From VXOI01 sp965261945 (GTDB lineage: Bacteria > Chloroflexota > Dehalococcoidia > Lucifugimonadales > UBA3495): DNA of 64,000 nt. Every line of letters starts with the position of its first letter. The stretch's first letter is position 1. Made by a program: the position numbers and the translations under genes. Where the stretch lies: assembly GCA_965261945.1 (NCBI GenBank), contig CBDHEF010000002.1, forward strand, positions 1,116,001 to 1,180,000, in the 5' to 3' direction. This document shows, piece by piece, positions 43,915 through 53,235 of this stretch. The notes under the pieces were generated by a model that saw nothing but the letters and a program-made list of their open reading frames with translations, was not told the DNA's origin and ran no database searches.

Positions 43915-46900
43915 TCACTCGCCGGACAGCGCCCGGTACTCGGACAAGAGGCTGTCGGACTTTTTGCGCCCCCAGACGTCGATCCGCCGGGCCGGACATA
44001 ACGAATCGAAATCGCAGAATCCGCAGTTCTTCGGGCCTGATCTGGACTGCCCGAAATTCACCCAGGGACCGGGGTTCGCGGGGAACAGGCCGGCGTGAAT
44101 CCCGCCCACTATGGTAGAGACACCCTCGCGGAACCGCTCCCCCACCTCGTTGTCATTGATGTCGAAATGGGCGGGAGGGGCGAATCGCAGCCCGGCGTCC
44201 GTTTTTGTGAACCAATAGGCCGCCCGGACTTCTGTTGCGTTGGGAGCAAGCTGTCGGGCCGCCAGAGAATAGACGCCCAGTTGCAGCCGCTTGCCGTGGT
44301 CTATGGGGTCATTCTTCAGTTCCTGGTATGGCGACGCGCTGCCGGTCTTGTAATCAATAACGAGGGCCGATGAGCCGTCGGCGTTGAGGTCAACCCGGTC
44401 AATGTAGCCGCGAAAACGCATTTGCGTTTCGGCGTCCTCCACTACGGGCGAGTCGCCGCCGAAGCCGAATGAGGCTTCCACCTGGAGCCGCACGGTGCCG
44501 TGGACTGCCCGCAGGTTCGTGTCGTCCTCCATGAAAGTCTCGAGGTCGTCGCGTATTTCCTGCTTCGCCAGCTCCCAGAGCAGACCCTTTCCGGTGACGC
44601 CCCGCGACTTGGCGTTGGTGAATTCCTCCCCGGCAATCCGCGTCAGACGGTGGTGGCTACGGTTGCTCCATGCCTCTCCGGGCTTGGGCACCTCGCTGGC
44701 CGCCGTGGATTCCTTGATGAACCGCTCCAGAATGTCGTGTACCAGCGATCCCCGGTCCATGGCGCTGATGGTGGTGATTTCCTCCGGCGTTTCCAGCGCG
44801 CTGAGGCGCAGTACGTGACCGAGGAAGTAACGGAATGGGCAGGTGGCCCAGCTTTCGAGGCTGGTGGCCGAGACCGGCGACTGCCTCAATTGAGGGCCGA
44901 ATCCGGCAGTCGCCGCCATCGCGGTCAGATTGCCGTCGAACTCCGTCAGGCGCCGCAGGTTCCGGCTCCGCGCCATCCGGGCCGCATTGGCCAGTGGCCC
45001 CTGCTGGGCCAGCGGGTGGCTGTCCAGAATCCTGCCTTCGCGCCGCCATTGCAGCAGGCGGTGCAGGTGGTAGTCGTGGCGGTCGGCCAAGGCAGTGTCC
45101 GTAAGATCCGCCAGGGCCTGCGCCCCGGAATCGTTAACCGTCAGCCACGGACGGCCCCGCAGCCTAGGCAGGTCGCTGGTGTGAACCCGCTCGCCCTCCA
45201 GGGCCGTGGCCTGCTCCAGGAACCACCGCGAGGGGTAGGCCTCCCGTTGAGAGGAGGCGTCGGCCACGGGATAGGACAGAGCCCGCCGGGGGGCCGAGGC
45301 CACGGCCGACAGGTAGTCGTAACGCTCCGCAGCCACCCGCTCCTTCTGGCGCGATTTTCCGCCCGCCGCCTGCCAGCCGGATTCCGGGAGCAGCGGGTCG
45401 GGACGGACTGCGGGGGGCGCTTGGCCCTCGATCATGCCTACCAGCCACACGGTATCGAAGCTCATGCCGGTTACAGCGGAGAAGGGGGATACGAACACGC
45501 CCTGGCCTGTCACTCCCAAGTGACCCATGGGCGCCCGCAGCGCTTCCTCGATGGTCTGACGGAATGCGGCCATCGTCGCTGCCGGGTTGATGCTGTCCGC
45601 CGCCCTCAACCCTTCCAAGATGCGGCGAACCTGCTCCCGGGCTACGCCCTCAGTTTCCGGTAGGTCGTGGGACAGGTAGATGGTCAACAGGTTTTCGGCC
45701 CATCGGCAGAACTCTTCCCACGGTCTGCCTTCAGCGGGCGGTCGGAAATCCTCCGCCAGCTTTTCTATGAAGGACAGCGCATTGCGGGCAGCGGTTGCCT
45801 CGGCCCTCATTCGTGCGGCGCGGGCTTCCGTAATCTCTTCAGCTTTGAGCCGCTCTGCCGCGCTATTGGTCAACTGCCTGGCATAGCTATCGAGGCGGCT
45901 GCGCCATTGGTCCAGTCCGCCAACGATGCCCGCCTTCCGGGTCAGGGAGTCCCAGCGGCTGGGGTTGAAGCCCGGAGTCCTGCCGGCGGGCGGGCGGATC
46001 GGGGAGCCGGTAAGCCAGGCCATCACGTCGGCCCGCTGGAACTCGCCGTCCGACAGCCGCAGCAGGCCAGCCAGCGCGCGTCCCATGGCGGTGTCGGCCA
46101 GGGACTCCCGGCTCGGCCCGGCCATGGGAATGCCTGCCAGACGCAACTCGTCCCGTATCAGTGAGCCATAGGGGTTGTCGGCGCGGTAAAGAATCGCCAT
46201 CCGGTGGAAGGGGGTTTTTCTTTCCCCCGCTTCCTGGACAACTTGGCGAATGACCCACCGGAGTTCCTCGTGAGCGTTGGGAGCGATGTGCAGGGTAGCT
46301 TCGCCGGGAATTTGAGAAGGCTCGGCGGATTCGTCGCTGGTCTTCAGGGCCTCTCCCAGAAGAGGTTGCAGCCTTTGTGAGAGATTTTCCGTCGGCTCGT
46401 CCGCCTCCGAATCTCCGGTTGTCCCCAGCAGTACGGCACAACGCCGCTGCTGCGCCAGAGCCTCTATGAGACTGGTCTCCGCGGGGCTCACGTTGCGAGG
46501 CAGATAGAAGATGATCAGCCCCAGATCGTCGAGGCCGGGGGGGGCGCTCCGGCGCACCGCCTCGGCGGCCGCTTCCGCCAGGTCTTCCACGTCGTGCCAG
46601 CCGTCGGCAAGGTTCCCCCGGAAGGCGCGAAATAGCCGCACAACCTCGCCGCGCACACCGCCCTGTCTTTCCAGACCGGCCAGCATATCCTCGTTAGCGG
46701 TGCGCAGCTCCCTGAAGGAAGCCCGCACGCTGGCATGGGTTGACGGATGCTCGTGCACCGGAGCCAGCGGCCCCGTCGCCCGGGGCAGCACCGCTCTTAG
46801 CGACACGCTTTCCATCACCGCCGTCAGCGGCTTGCGGCCCTGCCTGGCCAGCGCGGCCCCACCCAGCATCTCAGACAACATCGGCATTACGATGAACCGG

Positions 46901-47100
46901 ACGTTGACGAAGCCGGCGCGCCCCAACTCATGGCGCAGGCTGAGGTTGGCGTAGGACGTAGGACCCACCACGGTCGCCGGGGCCAGAACGTCGGCGCTCT
47001 TCGCCTCCTGAACCAGCCGCCACAGCGCCGCGGTGAGCGCGGGAGCCTGGCGGCCAACGATCAGGCGTCCTATTTCGGTCTTGTCGTCATTCATGCTCAT
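43915..47100 (-). CDS. addB: AddB-like PD-(D/E)XK nuclease subunit with Fe-S cluster motif
   Basis: 1061 residues from ATG 47100 (another ATG two codons later is equally possible; no clear ribosome site). No Walker A motif is seen at the N terminus (VGRQAPALTAALWRLV), so the helicase half is inactive, as in some AddB proteins. The C-terminal nuclease has a Cys in ATCPFRYFLGH, ALVIDYKTGS with the catalytic D-x-K, and CGFCDFDSLCP. These four cysteines are the iron-sulphur staple of AddB nucleases. The gene precedes addA in the same operon. A strong terminator upstream separates it from the GMC genes. Confidence 0.88.
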   Translation of the reverse strand: MSMNDDKTEIGRLIVGRQAPALTAALWRLVQEAKSADVLAPATVVGPTSYANLSLRHELGRAGFVNVRFIVMPMLSEMLGGAALARQGRKPLTAVMESVSLRAVLPRATGPLAPVHEHPSTHASVRASFRELRTANEDMLAGLERQGGVRGEVVRLFRAFRGNLADGWHDVEDLAEAAAEAVRRSAPPGLDDLGLIIFYLPRNVSPAETSLIEALAQQRRCAVLLGTTGDSEADEPTENLSQRLQPLLGEALKTSDESAEPSQIPGEATLHIAPNAHEELRWVIRQVVQEAGERKTPFHRMAILYRADNPYGSLIRDELRLAGIPMAGPSRESLADTAMGRALAGLLRLSDGEFQRADVMAWLTGSPIRPPAGRTPGFNPSRWDSLTRKAGIVGGLDQWRSRLDSYARQLTNSAAERLKAEEITEARAARMRAEATAARNALSFIEKLAEDFRPPAEGRPWEEFCRWAENLLTIYLSHDLPETEGVAREQVRRILEGLRAADSINPAATMAAFRQTIEEALRAPMGHLGVTGQGVFVSPFSAVTGMSFDTVWLVGMIEGQAPPAVRPDPLLPESGWQAAGGKSRQKERVAAERYDYLSAVASAPRRALSYPVADASSQREAYPSRWFLEQATALEGERVHTSDLPRLRGRPWLTVNDSGAQALADLTDTALADRHDYHLHRLLQWRREGRILDSHPLAQQGPLANAARMARSRNLRRLTEFDGNLTAMAATAGFGPQLRQSPVSATSLESWATCPFRYFLGHVLRLSALETPEEITTISAMDRGSLVHDILERFIKESTAASEVPKPGEAWSNRSHHRLTRIAGEEFTNAKSRGVTGKGLLWELAKQEIRDDLETFMEDDTNLRAVHGTVRLQVEASFGFGGDSPVVEDAETQMRFRGYIDRVDLNADGSSALVIDYKTGSASPYQELKNDPIDHGKRLQLGVYSLAARQLAPNATEVRAAYWFTKTDAGLRFAPPAHFDINDNEVGERFREGVSTIVGGIHAGLFPANPGPWVNFGQSRSGPKNCGFCDFDSLCPARRIDVWGRKKSDSLLSEYRALSGE

Positions 47101-47140
47101 TAAAATACCACACGCCGGGCTGGTTTTACGCGCCAAAGCA

Positions 47141-47172
47141 AGAGGCCGACGGTTGAAAGTCCGTCGGCCTCT
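47141..47172 (-). terminator. Terminator after the GMC oxidoreductase pair
   Basis: On the reverse strand AGAGGCCGACGG pairs with CCGTCGGCCTCT around an 8-nt loop and is followed by TGCTTTG. It lies 35 bp after the last GMC stop and just upstream of addB. Confidence 0.8.
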
Positions 47173-47206
47173 GACCCAAGCACAATGTTCGATCGGGCTG
47201 CGGAAG

Positions 47207-48769
47207 TCAGCCGCTCCTGACCCACTCGGCGCAGCGCTCGCCGATCATGATGGTGGTGCAGTTGGTGTTGGCGCGGATGACGTTGGGCATCACCGATGCG
47301 TCCGCGACCTTGATATTCTCCAGCCCGTGGATGCTGAGGCGCTGGTCTACCACGGCCATCGGGTCGCTGGCAGGCCCCATCTTGCAGGTGCCGGAGGCGT
47401 GGGTGGTGTTGAACACCGTTTGGCGCATCCAGGCGTCCAGAGCCTCGTCAGATGCCAAGACCTCTTCCGAAGGCTGGATCACCCTTTCGACTATGGGGCC
47501 GAACGCATCGTGCTCCAGCAGCATGAGGCTGATGTGGACAGCCTCCCGCAGGCGCTCAACGTCGCGTTTTTCCTCAAGGTAGTGATAGTTCAGCGAGGGC
47601 TGGACGTGGGGGTCATTGGCGGAGAGCCGCACCTCGCCCTTGCCGTCGGCCAACTCCAGGATGCACTGGATGCGCACACCCCCCGGCTCGAAGGGGTCGG
47701 CCCCGCCGATGGGCGTGGAGAAGGACGACGCCGTTATCTGCATATCGTTGCGGTCGGGCGAGCCGGTGGCGGTATAACGCAGGCCGGTCTGGGTGCGCGG
47801 GGCCAGTGGATCCTGCTCGTGGTCGTCACGCACTTCGCAGATTAAGGCGACGATGGGGTGGTCGCGCAGGTTCTGACCGACGCCCGGAAGCTCGTGGATA
47901 ACCGGGATGCCCATCTCACGCAGGTGGTCAGCCGGGCCGACGCCCGACAGCATCAGAATCTGAGGAGAGGCCATGGCGCCCGCGCTGAGGACAATCTGGT
48001 CGGCCTCCACTTGATAGACCTCTCCGCCGCTTTCCACCTCGACTCCAACGGCCTTTGGCTTTTGTCCCGGCTCCGCCGGAGGGTCGAACAGGATGCGGCG
48101 CACGACCACGCCGGAGCGCACGGTGAGATTCAACCTGTGGCGCACGGCATTGAGGAAGGTGAGGGCGGTGCTCATGCGGACGCCCTCGGGGTTGTTCATG
48201 GGGATGGGGCCGGCGCCGCCAGAATCCGGGGCGTTCATGTCGTAGTCTTCGGGGTAGCCAGCATCAATAGATGCCTGCACGAACGCCTGCTGGAAGGGCA
48301 GCCAATCCTCTTTCTTGAAGCGTCGGACGGGGATGGGGCCCTCGTTGCCGTGGAAGTCGTCTGTGATGTCCATGTCCGTTTCCATCTTGCGGAGGAACGG
48401 AAGGCAGTCTATGTACTTCCACTCGTCGTTGCCCTCGGCTGCCCAGCCGTCGTAGTCCTCGGGGACGCCGCGCAGCAGCACCTGGCCGTTGATGGCGCTG
48501 GTGCCGCCTACGACCTTGCCCCGGGGCGCGGGGAGCATTTCGGACTGCTGGGCCGATCCCTGCGCCCACCAGGTCCAGTTGTGGGGCGCGCCCTGGGCTG
48601 AGGCGTCCGGCTTGTAGCCGTACTTAAGGTCGTCGGGGTAGTGCTGATAGTCCGGATAGTCCGGCCCGGCCTCCAGCAGCAGCACCGAGCGGTCGGCGTC
48701 CTCGGCCAGGCGGGAGGCGACTACGCATCCGCCGGAACCGGCCCCGATAACGATAACGTCGTACTTCAT
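47207..48769 (-). CDS. GMC-family FAD oxidoreductase, copy A
   Basis: 520 residues from ATG 48769; GAGGGC lies 8 bases upstream inside the end of copy B, one base after its stop. GMC features: VIVIGAGSGGCVVASRLAED (FAD), APRGKVVGGTSAINGQVLLRG, SAGAMASPQILMLSGVGP, and a C terminus with THASGTCKMG (catalytic His) and DASVMPNVIRANTNCTTIMI. Family members oxidise primary alcohols such as choline, glucose, polyethylene glycol or aryl alcohols. Copy A and copy B share long identical blocks and lie in tandem, an ancient duplication with substrate divergence. Confidence 0.93.
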   Translation of the reverse strand: MKYDVIVIGAGSGGCVVASRLAEDADRSVLLLEAGPDYPDYQHYPDDLKYGYKPDASAQGAPHNWTWWAQGSAQQSEMLPAPRGKVVGGTSAINGQVLLRGVPEDYDGWAAEGNDEWKYIDCLPFLRKMETDMDITDDFHGNEGPIPVRRFKKEDWLPFQQAFVQASIDAGYPEDYDMNAPDSGGAGPIPMNNPEGVRMSTALTFLNAVRHRLNLTVRSGVVVRRILFDPPAEPGQKPKAVGVEVESGGEVYQVEADQIVLSAGAMASPQILMLSGVGPADHLREMGIPVIHELPGVGQNLRDHPIVALICEVRDDHEQDPLAPRTQTGLRYTATGSPDRNDMQITASSFSTPIGGADPFEPGGVRIQCILELADGKGEVRLSANDPHVQPSLNYHYLEEKRDVERLREAVHISLMLLEHDAFGPIVERVIQPSEEVLASDEALDAWMRQTVFNTTHASGTCKMGPASDPMAVVDQRLSIHGLENIKVADASVMPNVIRANTNCTTIMIGERCAEWVRSG

Positions 48770-48770
48770 T

Positions 48771-50315
48771 CTACTTGCCCTCCTTGATGAAGTCGGAGAT
48801 TCTCTCGGCAATCATGATGGTGCTGACGTTGGTGTTGGCCCTGGGAGTGTCGGGCATGACGGAGGCATCGGCCACGTTCAGCCCCTCGAGGCCGTGAACG
48901 CGCCCGTACTGGTCAACCACCGCCGTGGGGTCCGACGCCGGGCCCATCTTGCATGTCCCAACCAGGTGCTGGGAAGTTCGCACCATCTTGTGCAGCCAGG
49001 CGTTCAGCGCCTCGTCGGAAGCCAGGTCTTCATCGGTGGGGTCGAGGCGTTCCTTGAGAATTTCCTTGTAGGCTTCGCCTTCCGTCAGCCGCACTATCAG
49101 GCGCACGCCATCCCGCAGCCGCTCGGTATCCCGCTCGTCTTCGAGGAAGTGGTACTCCAGCAGAGGCTGGTCGTGTGGATCGGCGGAAGTCAAAGTGACC
49201 TGGCCGTGGCCCTTGGCCAGGTTCAGGATGGCCGACATTCGGAAGTCCTCACCCGGCCCGGTCAGGTCTCCCATGGGGGTTGAGAAGGTCGTCGGGAAAA
49301 TCACCATATCGTTGCGCAGGTCCGAACCCGTCGCGGTGTAGCGCAGTCCCAACTGGGTCCTGGGGGCGTCGAAGTTCAGTGGAAAGTCCTCCTGGGCGCT
49401 AAAGGCGATCCCCACCTGGGGATGGTCGCGATAGTTCTGGCCCACGCCGGGCAGGTCGTGGACGACCGGGACGCCGACGCTTTCCAGGTGCGCCCGCGGC
49501 CCTACGCCGGAGTGCATCAGTATGTGCGGCGAAGCGATGGAGCCGGCAGACAGGACGATGCGTTCTCCCTCGACGGTGAAGGTCTCGCCGCCGCTCTCCA
49601 CCTCTACCGCCACCGCCTTGTTGCCCTCGAACAGCACGCGGGTGGTCAGGGCGTTGGGGCGGATGGTGAGGTTGAGCCGGTGCCGGATGGGGTTGATGTA
49701 CGAGAGCGCCGTGCTGAGCCGGACGCCGTCCACATTGTTCATCGGCAGCGCGGACACGCCGGAGGAGTCGGGGTTGTTCATGTCCTGCCCGGCGGCGAAT
49801 CCCTCGGTGATGCAGGCCGCTTGGAAGGCGTGCATCAATGGCTCCCAGGCCTCCTCCTTGTGTCGCCGCACCCGCATCGGCCCGTCGTCGCCGTGGAAGT
49901 CGTCGCGGATGTCCAGGTCCGTTTCCATACGGCGGAAGGTGGGCAGCAGCTTGATGTATTCCCACTCGTCGTTGCCCGCGGCGGCCCAGCCGTCATAGTC
50001 CTCGGGCACACCGCGCAGGAACACCTGGCCGTTGATGGCGCTGGTGCCGCCCACCACCTTGCCCCGGGGCGCATACATATCATTGGGGCGGTCCGGGGTG
50101 GGCTGGCCGACGAAGGACCAGTTGTGCTCCGAGCCGTGCAGCGAGGCCAGCTCCGAATGATAGCCGTTCTTGAGGGCTTCGGGATACGTCTCGATGTCGG
50201 GATAATCGGGCCCGGCCTCCAGCAGCAGCACCGACCGCTCCGCGTCTTCTGACATCCGCGCCGCCATGGCGCATCCGGCCGATCCAGCCCCCACAACAAT
50301 CACGTCATACTTCAT
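48771..50315 (-). CDS. GMC-family FAD oxidoreductase, copy B
   Basis: 514 residues from ATG 50315; an upstream in-frame ATG exists at 50393 but adds a non-conserved leader. FAD motif VIVVGAGSAGCAMAARMSED, YAPRGKVVGGTSAINGQVFLRG, SAGSIASPHILMHSGVGP and the C-terminal SQHLVGTCKMG with DASVMPDTPRANTNVSTIMI mark the GMC family. Compared with copy A, the residues around the catalytic His differ (SQHLVG against THASG), so the substrate may differ too. It precedes copy A by one base and both likely share one transcript ended at 47141-47172. Confidence 0.93.
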   Translation of the reverse strand: MKYDVIVVGAGSAGCAMAARMSEDAERSVLLLEAGPDYPDIETYPEALKNGYHSELASLHGSEHNWSFVGQPTPDRPNDMYAPRGKVVGGTSAINGQVFLRGVPEDYDGWAAAGNDEWEYIKLLPTFRRMETDLDIRDDFHGDDGPMRVRRHKEEAWEPLMHAFQAACITEGFAAGQDMNNPDSSGVSALPMNNVDGVRLSTALSYINPIRHRLNLTIRPNALTTRVLFEGNKAVAVEVESGGETFTVEGERIVLSAGSIASPHILMHSGVGPRAHLESVGVPVVHDLPGVGQNYRDHPQVGIAFSAQEDFPLNFDAPRTQLGLRYTATGSDLRNDMVIFPTTFSTPMGDLTGPGEDFRMSAILNLAKGHGQVTLTSADPHDQPLLEYHFLEDERDTERLRDGVRLIVRLTEGEAYKEILKERLDPTDEDLASDEALNAWLHKMVRTSQHLVGTCKMGPASDPTAVVDQYGRVHGLEGLNVADASVMPDTPRANTNVSTIMIAERISDFIKEGK

Positions 50316-50798
50316 ACTCGCACCTGCAACGTAAGAATGGGCAACAAACATGGATAACGCTGCTAGGATACGGCAACGGCGGGGGGTGTTCAACCGGGGA
50401 TAGGGCTAAACGGCAGGTCTTGCGCAAAGCGATTGTCTGAATCAGGATAGGAATTACGCAGTTGGCTATGAAATCCCCTCCCCTTGAGGGGGAGGGGATT
50501 TTGCAACCGTCGCTTTCAACTGCATAAGTCCTACAAAGCGAAGAACCTGGGCGACACAGGCGAGATTCTGCGCTTCGCTCAGAATGACAGGCAGCTAACG
50601 CGATTCTGCAATTGACTTGCTAACCGGGAAGGATAAGGGCATCCGAAAGACTCTGCGGTTGGATATTGGGGAAATAACGGGAGCGCCCCACCTCAACCCG
50701 TTCATCTTTTGACAAGCTCAGGGTGAACGGGCCGGGGTGGGAATGGCGCACGAGAGCCTTTTGCAGCGCCCCAGAGATTTGTTACGATTGCTGCGGCG
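50316..50798. other. Intergenic region with hairpins and dispersed repeat fragments
   Basis: No gene is visible. It contains a GATTGTCTGAATCAGGAT segment (about 50431-50448) that recurs at 52729-52824, the hairpin at 50471-50501, a GCTTCGCTCAGAATGACAGG phrase, and a CCCGTTCA...TGAACGGG inverted repeat at 50697-50731. The last lies about 70 bp beyond the GLUG gene stop and might terminate it. Confidence 0.6.
50471..50501. repeat. 13-bp stem hairpin AAATCCCCTCCCC / GGGGAGGGGATTT
   Basis: A perfect 13-bp stem with a 5-nt loop. The A and T runs are inside the stem, so it could act as a weak terminator or be a dispersed palindromic repeat. Confidence 0.6.
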
Positions 50799-52412
50799 CT
50801 ACTCCGGGAAGACGCCGTTGAGGCCGCCCCAGCAGACCAGTTTCCCGTCGGTTCGCACCCCGCAGGTGTAATTGGCGCCGCCGTTCAGGGCGGTGAAGCG
50901 GTCGCCCTCCGGAGGCGTCGCCTGACCGGTGTAGTTGGAGCCCCAGCAGACCGCCGAGCCATCGTCCTTAAGCCCGCAGACGTGGTACCCGCCGTAGACC
51001 ACGGCCTTGAATCCGGCAGGCAGGGAACCGGGCGCCGGCGTATTGGCCGCCCTGGCTGCGTCCGTCGCCCCAGGCGTATTGGTGGGCGCTGGCGTATTGG
51101 TTGCCCTGGGTGTATTGGTCGGCGCTGGCGTATTGGTCGGCATTGGCGTATTGGTCGGCATTGGCCGGTCGCCCTCGATTTGCGGGCCGAACTCCTGCCA
51201 GGTCGCCGTCCCGTCGCCGTCCATATCCGCTTTCAGGGCCGGGTACTGGCTGCTGCTGCCAAAATCCCAAGTCCGGGTGCTCCAACTGGCGTAGATGCCG
51301 GTGCGGCCAGTGGGCGCCTGCAACTGGGCCGTGGTGTGGCCCGCGCCACTCGAGGTTTTTCTTTGCCCGGAGGTTTGAGTATCCCAGTAGCTGCTGCTGA
51401 CTGGGCCGAAGGGATAATTTTGCCCGACCAGGCCGCCGACGGTGCTGGAGCCCGCGACGGCGCCGGTGGCGTAGCTGCTGCTGACCGTGCCTCTTTCATT
51501 TCGCCCGACCAGTCCGCCGATGTGGTTGGAGGATCCCGTGACGGGGCCGGTGGCGTAGCTGCTGCTGACCGTGCCGCTATTTGACCCGACCAGGCCGCCG
51601 ACGTAGCTGGAGCCCGCGACGGCGCCGGTGGCGTAGCTGCTGCTGACTGTGCCGCTGGAATGATTTGACCCGACCAGTCCGCCGACGTAGCTGGAGCCCG
51701 CGACGGCGCCGGTGGCGTAGCTGCCGCTGACTGTGCCGCTATTCCACCCGACCAGTCCGCCGACGAATGTGGATCCCGCGACGGAGCCGGTGGCGTAGCT
51801 GCTGCTGACTGTGCCGGTATTTGACCCGACCAGTCCGCCGACGGAGTTTACCCCGGTTACCTCAACGTTAAGCAGTCCGATTCTTCGGATGACGGCAGCG
51901 CTGGTAATGCTGCCGAAAAGGCCGATACTGCTGCCCGAGGTGCGGTCCATGTAGAGGTTGGAGACCGTGTTTCCGTTGCCGTCGAAGGTGGCATTGTAGC
52001 TGTTAATGGGGAGCCAGCCCGAGCCGCCGGTCCACGCGGCGTTAATCCGGTTGGCGTAGCTTGCGGCGGAACTGAAGTCCAGCGAGCGGGTCAGTTCGTA
52101 GCCGTTGCAGCCTTGTTCGCAGACTGTTTGGCTTCCGGTGACGGGAAAGGCGGCGGCGTATTTGCTGGCGTTGGCGTCGTCATCCGGCTGTCCGTCGCCG
52201 TCGGCGTCGTAGCGGATGGCGTCCAACTGCTCCAGGTTGTCAATTTCGATGAGCTTGTCGCCGTCGGTGTCGTGGACCCCGTTGGCCGACTGGGCTTGGG
52301 TGAGGTTGATGGTGACGACCGCAACGGCCGCGACCATCAGTATTGCCGCAATCAATAATAATGAATATCTAATTATCGGGGGGTGGGGTAAATGCGCCAG
52401 GGATTTCAGCAT
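50799..52412 (-). CDS. Secreted GLUG-repeat protein with Pro-Thr linker and RCC1-like C terminus
   Basis: 537 residues from ATG 52412 (GGAGGAAACAGAG upstream). Signal peptide: IIRYSLLLIAAILMVAAVAVV. Next comes a calcium-type acidic stretch (DTDGDKLIEIDNLEQLDAIRY, DADGDGQPDDD), then from about residue 190 a run of GLUG motifs of the form VGGLVGxNxGTVSSSYATG separated by about 20 residues. A PTNTPxPTNTP linker follows (residues about 430-480), and two RCC1-like blades (VCGLKDDGSAVCWGS, TCGVRTDGKLVCWGG) end the protein. GLUG proteins are surface beta-helix adhesins or scaffolds. The RCC1 part usually has seven blades, so this end looks shortened or is a fragment of a propeller. Confidence 0.88.
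   Translation of the reverse strand: MLKSLAHLPHPPIIRYSLLLIAAILMVAAVAVVTINLTQAQSANGVHDTDGDKLIEIDNLEQLDAIRYDADGDGQPDDDANASKYAAAFPVTGSQTVCEQGCNGYELTRSLDFSSAASYANRINAAWTGGSGWLPINSYNATFDGNGNTVSNLYMDRTSGSSIGLFGSITSAAVIRRIGLLNVEVTGVNSVGGLVGSNTGTVSSSYATGSVAGSTFVGGLVGWNSGTVSGSYATGAVAGSSYVGGLVGSNHSSGTVSSSYATGAVAGSSYVGGLVGSNSGTVSSSYATGPVTGSSNHIGGLVGRNERGTVSSSYATGAVAGSSTVGGLVGQNYPFGPVSSSYWDTQTSGQRKTSSGAGHTTAQLQAPTGRTGIYASWSTRTWDFGSSSQYPALKADMDGDGTATWQEFGPQIEGDRPMPTNTPMPTNTPAPTNTPRATNTPAPTNTPGATDAARAANTPAPGSLPAGFKAVVYGGYHVCGLKDDGSAVCWGSNYTGQATPPEGDRFTALNGGANYTCGVRTDGKLVCWGGLNGVFPE
51419..51850 (-). repeat. Tandem GLUG-coding repeats
   Basis: About six imperfect copies of a 66-78 bp unit encode GGLVGxNxGTVSSSYATGxVAGSS. 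Units differ at few bases, which suggests recent duplication or gene conversion within the array. Confidence 0.8.
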
Positions 52413-52504
52413 CTCTGTTTCCTCCTTCCTTTTGGTCAAGGGTTGCGGTTACCGGTTGGCAACGAGCCTATCATAACAGAATCTCCGCCATTGGCAGACT
52501 TGAG

Positions 52505-52710
52505 CTGATTCCAGGCACAGGGCAATCGCATCATAAATTCTGAAAGCCCCATAACCGTCATTCCTGCGAAAGCGGGAATCCACGGCGTCCTGCTTTCAGC
52601 AGATTTGCTTGCGCCGACGGCCTCTAGGTTCCCGCTTTCACGGGAACGACGGGGATTCTGGCTTGATTTGCGTGTTGAAAATTAAGATGCGATTGCCCTG
52701 GATTCCAAGC
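52505..52710. repeat. About 200-bp inverted-repeat element of the GGGCAATCG family
   Basis: TTCCAGGCACAGGGCAATCG at the left is mirrored by GCGATTGCCCTGGATTCC at the right. The interior holds two CATTCCTGCGAAAGCGGGAATC-type palindromes (52558-52580 and 52628-52650). Related copies lie at 19260-19320 and, for the inner palindrome, at 63057-63086. It has no coding capacity. Confidence 0.65.
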
Positions 52711-52728
52711 ACAGGGCTTGTGCAAAGT

Positions 52729-52824
52729 AATTGTCTGAATCAGGATTTTCAGGATTTGGGAATTTTCAGGATATTTCTAGTCCTGAGCATCCTTATAGTT
52801 CTGACAATCCTGATTCAGACAATT
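52729..52824. repeat. Inverted repeat with perfect 19-bp arms
   Basis: AATTGTCTGAATCAGGATT (52729-52747) is mirrored exactly by 52806-52824. The interior contains several shorter CAGGAT/ATCCT steps. The left arm is also found at 50431. Confidence 0.85.
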
Positions 52825-52872
52825 TTCATCAGGCATCGAGAGACTCTGGGCAGCCCAGACCACCTTGCGCTA

Positions 52873-53235
52873 AATCCCCAGTAGCCGCTCCAGATTGCCA
52901 TGGAGTATTGCTTCCTTTTCTTCCACGGTCAGGCTTTCCATACTCAATATCCACGACACGGGCCAGTCAGCGGCCATGTCGAAGGGCCAATCGGTGCCGA
53001 AGACCACACGGTCGATCCCCACGCTGTCGATGAGATAGCGCAGAGCCTCCTCGCTGTGGGTCAGGCAGTCGTAGTAAAACTTGTCCAGGTACTTGCTGGG
53101 TGGTTGGGTGATATGCGCCCGTGCCTCGCGGCGCACCTGCCAGCCCCGGTCCATGCGGCCGATGCCGTAGCAGGTATAGCCGCCGCCGTGGCACAGGCAC
53201 ACGCGCAGATCGGGGCAGGCGTCCATCACCCCGCC
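52873..53235 (-). pseudogene. 3' fragment of the amidohydrolase at 1046-2005, inverted
   Basis: Read on the reverse strand this is the last 120 residues of the ACMSD-like protein: GGVMDACPDLRVCLCHGGG to ILHGNLERLLGI plus the stop codon. It differs by a few bases in 360, mostly in the last 60. The match begins sharply at GGCGGGGTGATGG and ends at the stop codon. The upstream frame continues into unrelated sequence (the kinase remnant on the opposite strand), so the long open reading of this strand is chimeric and not a real gene. Confidence 0.88.
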
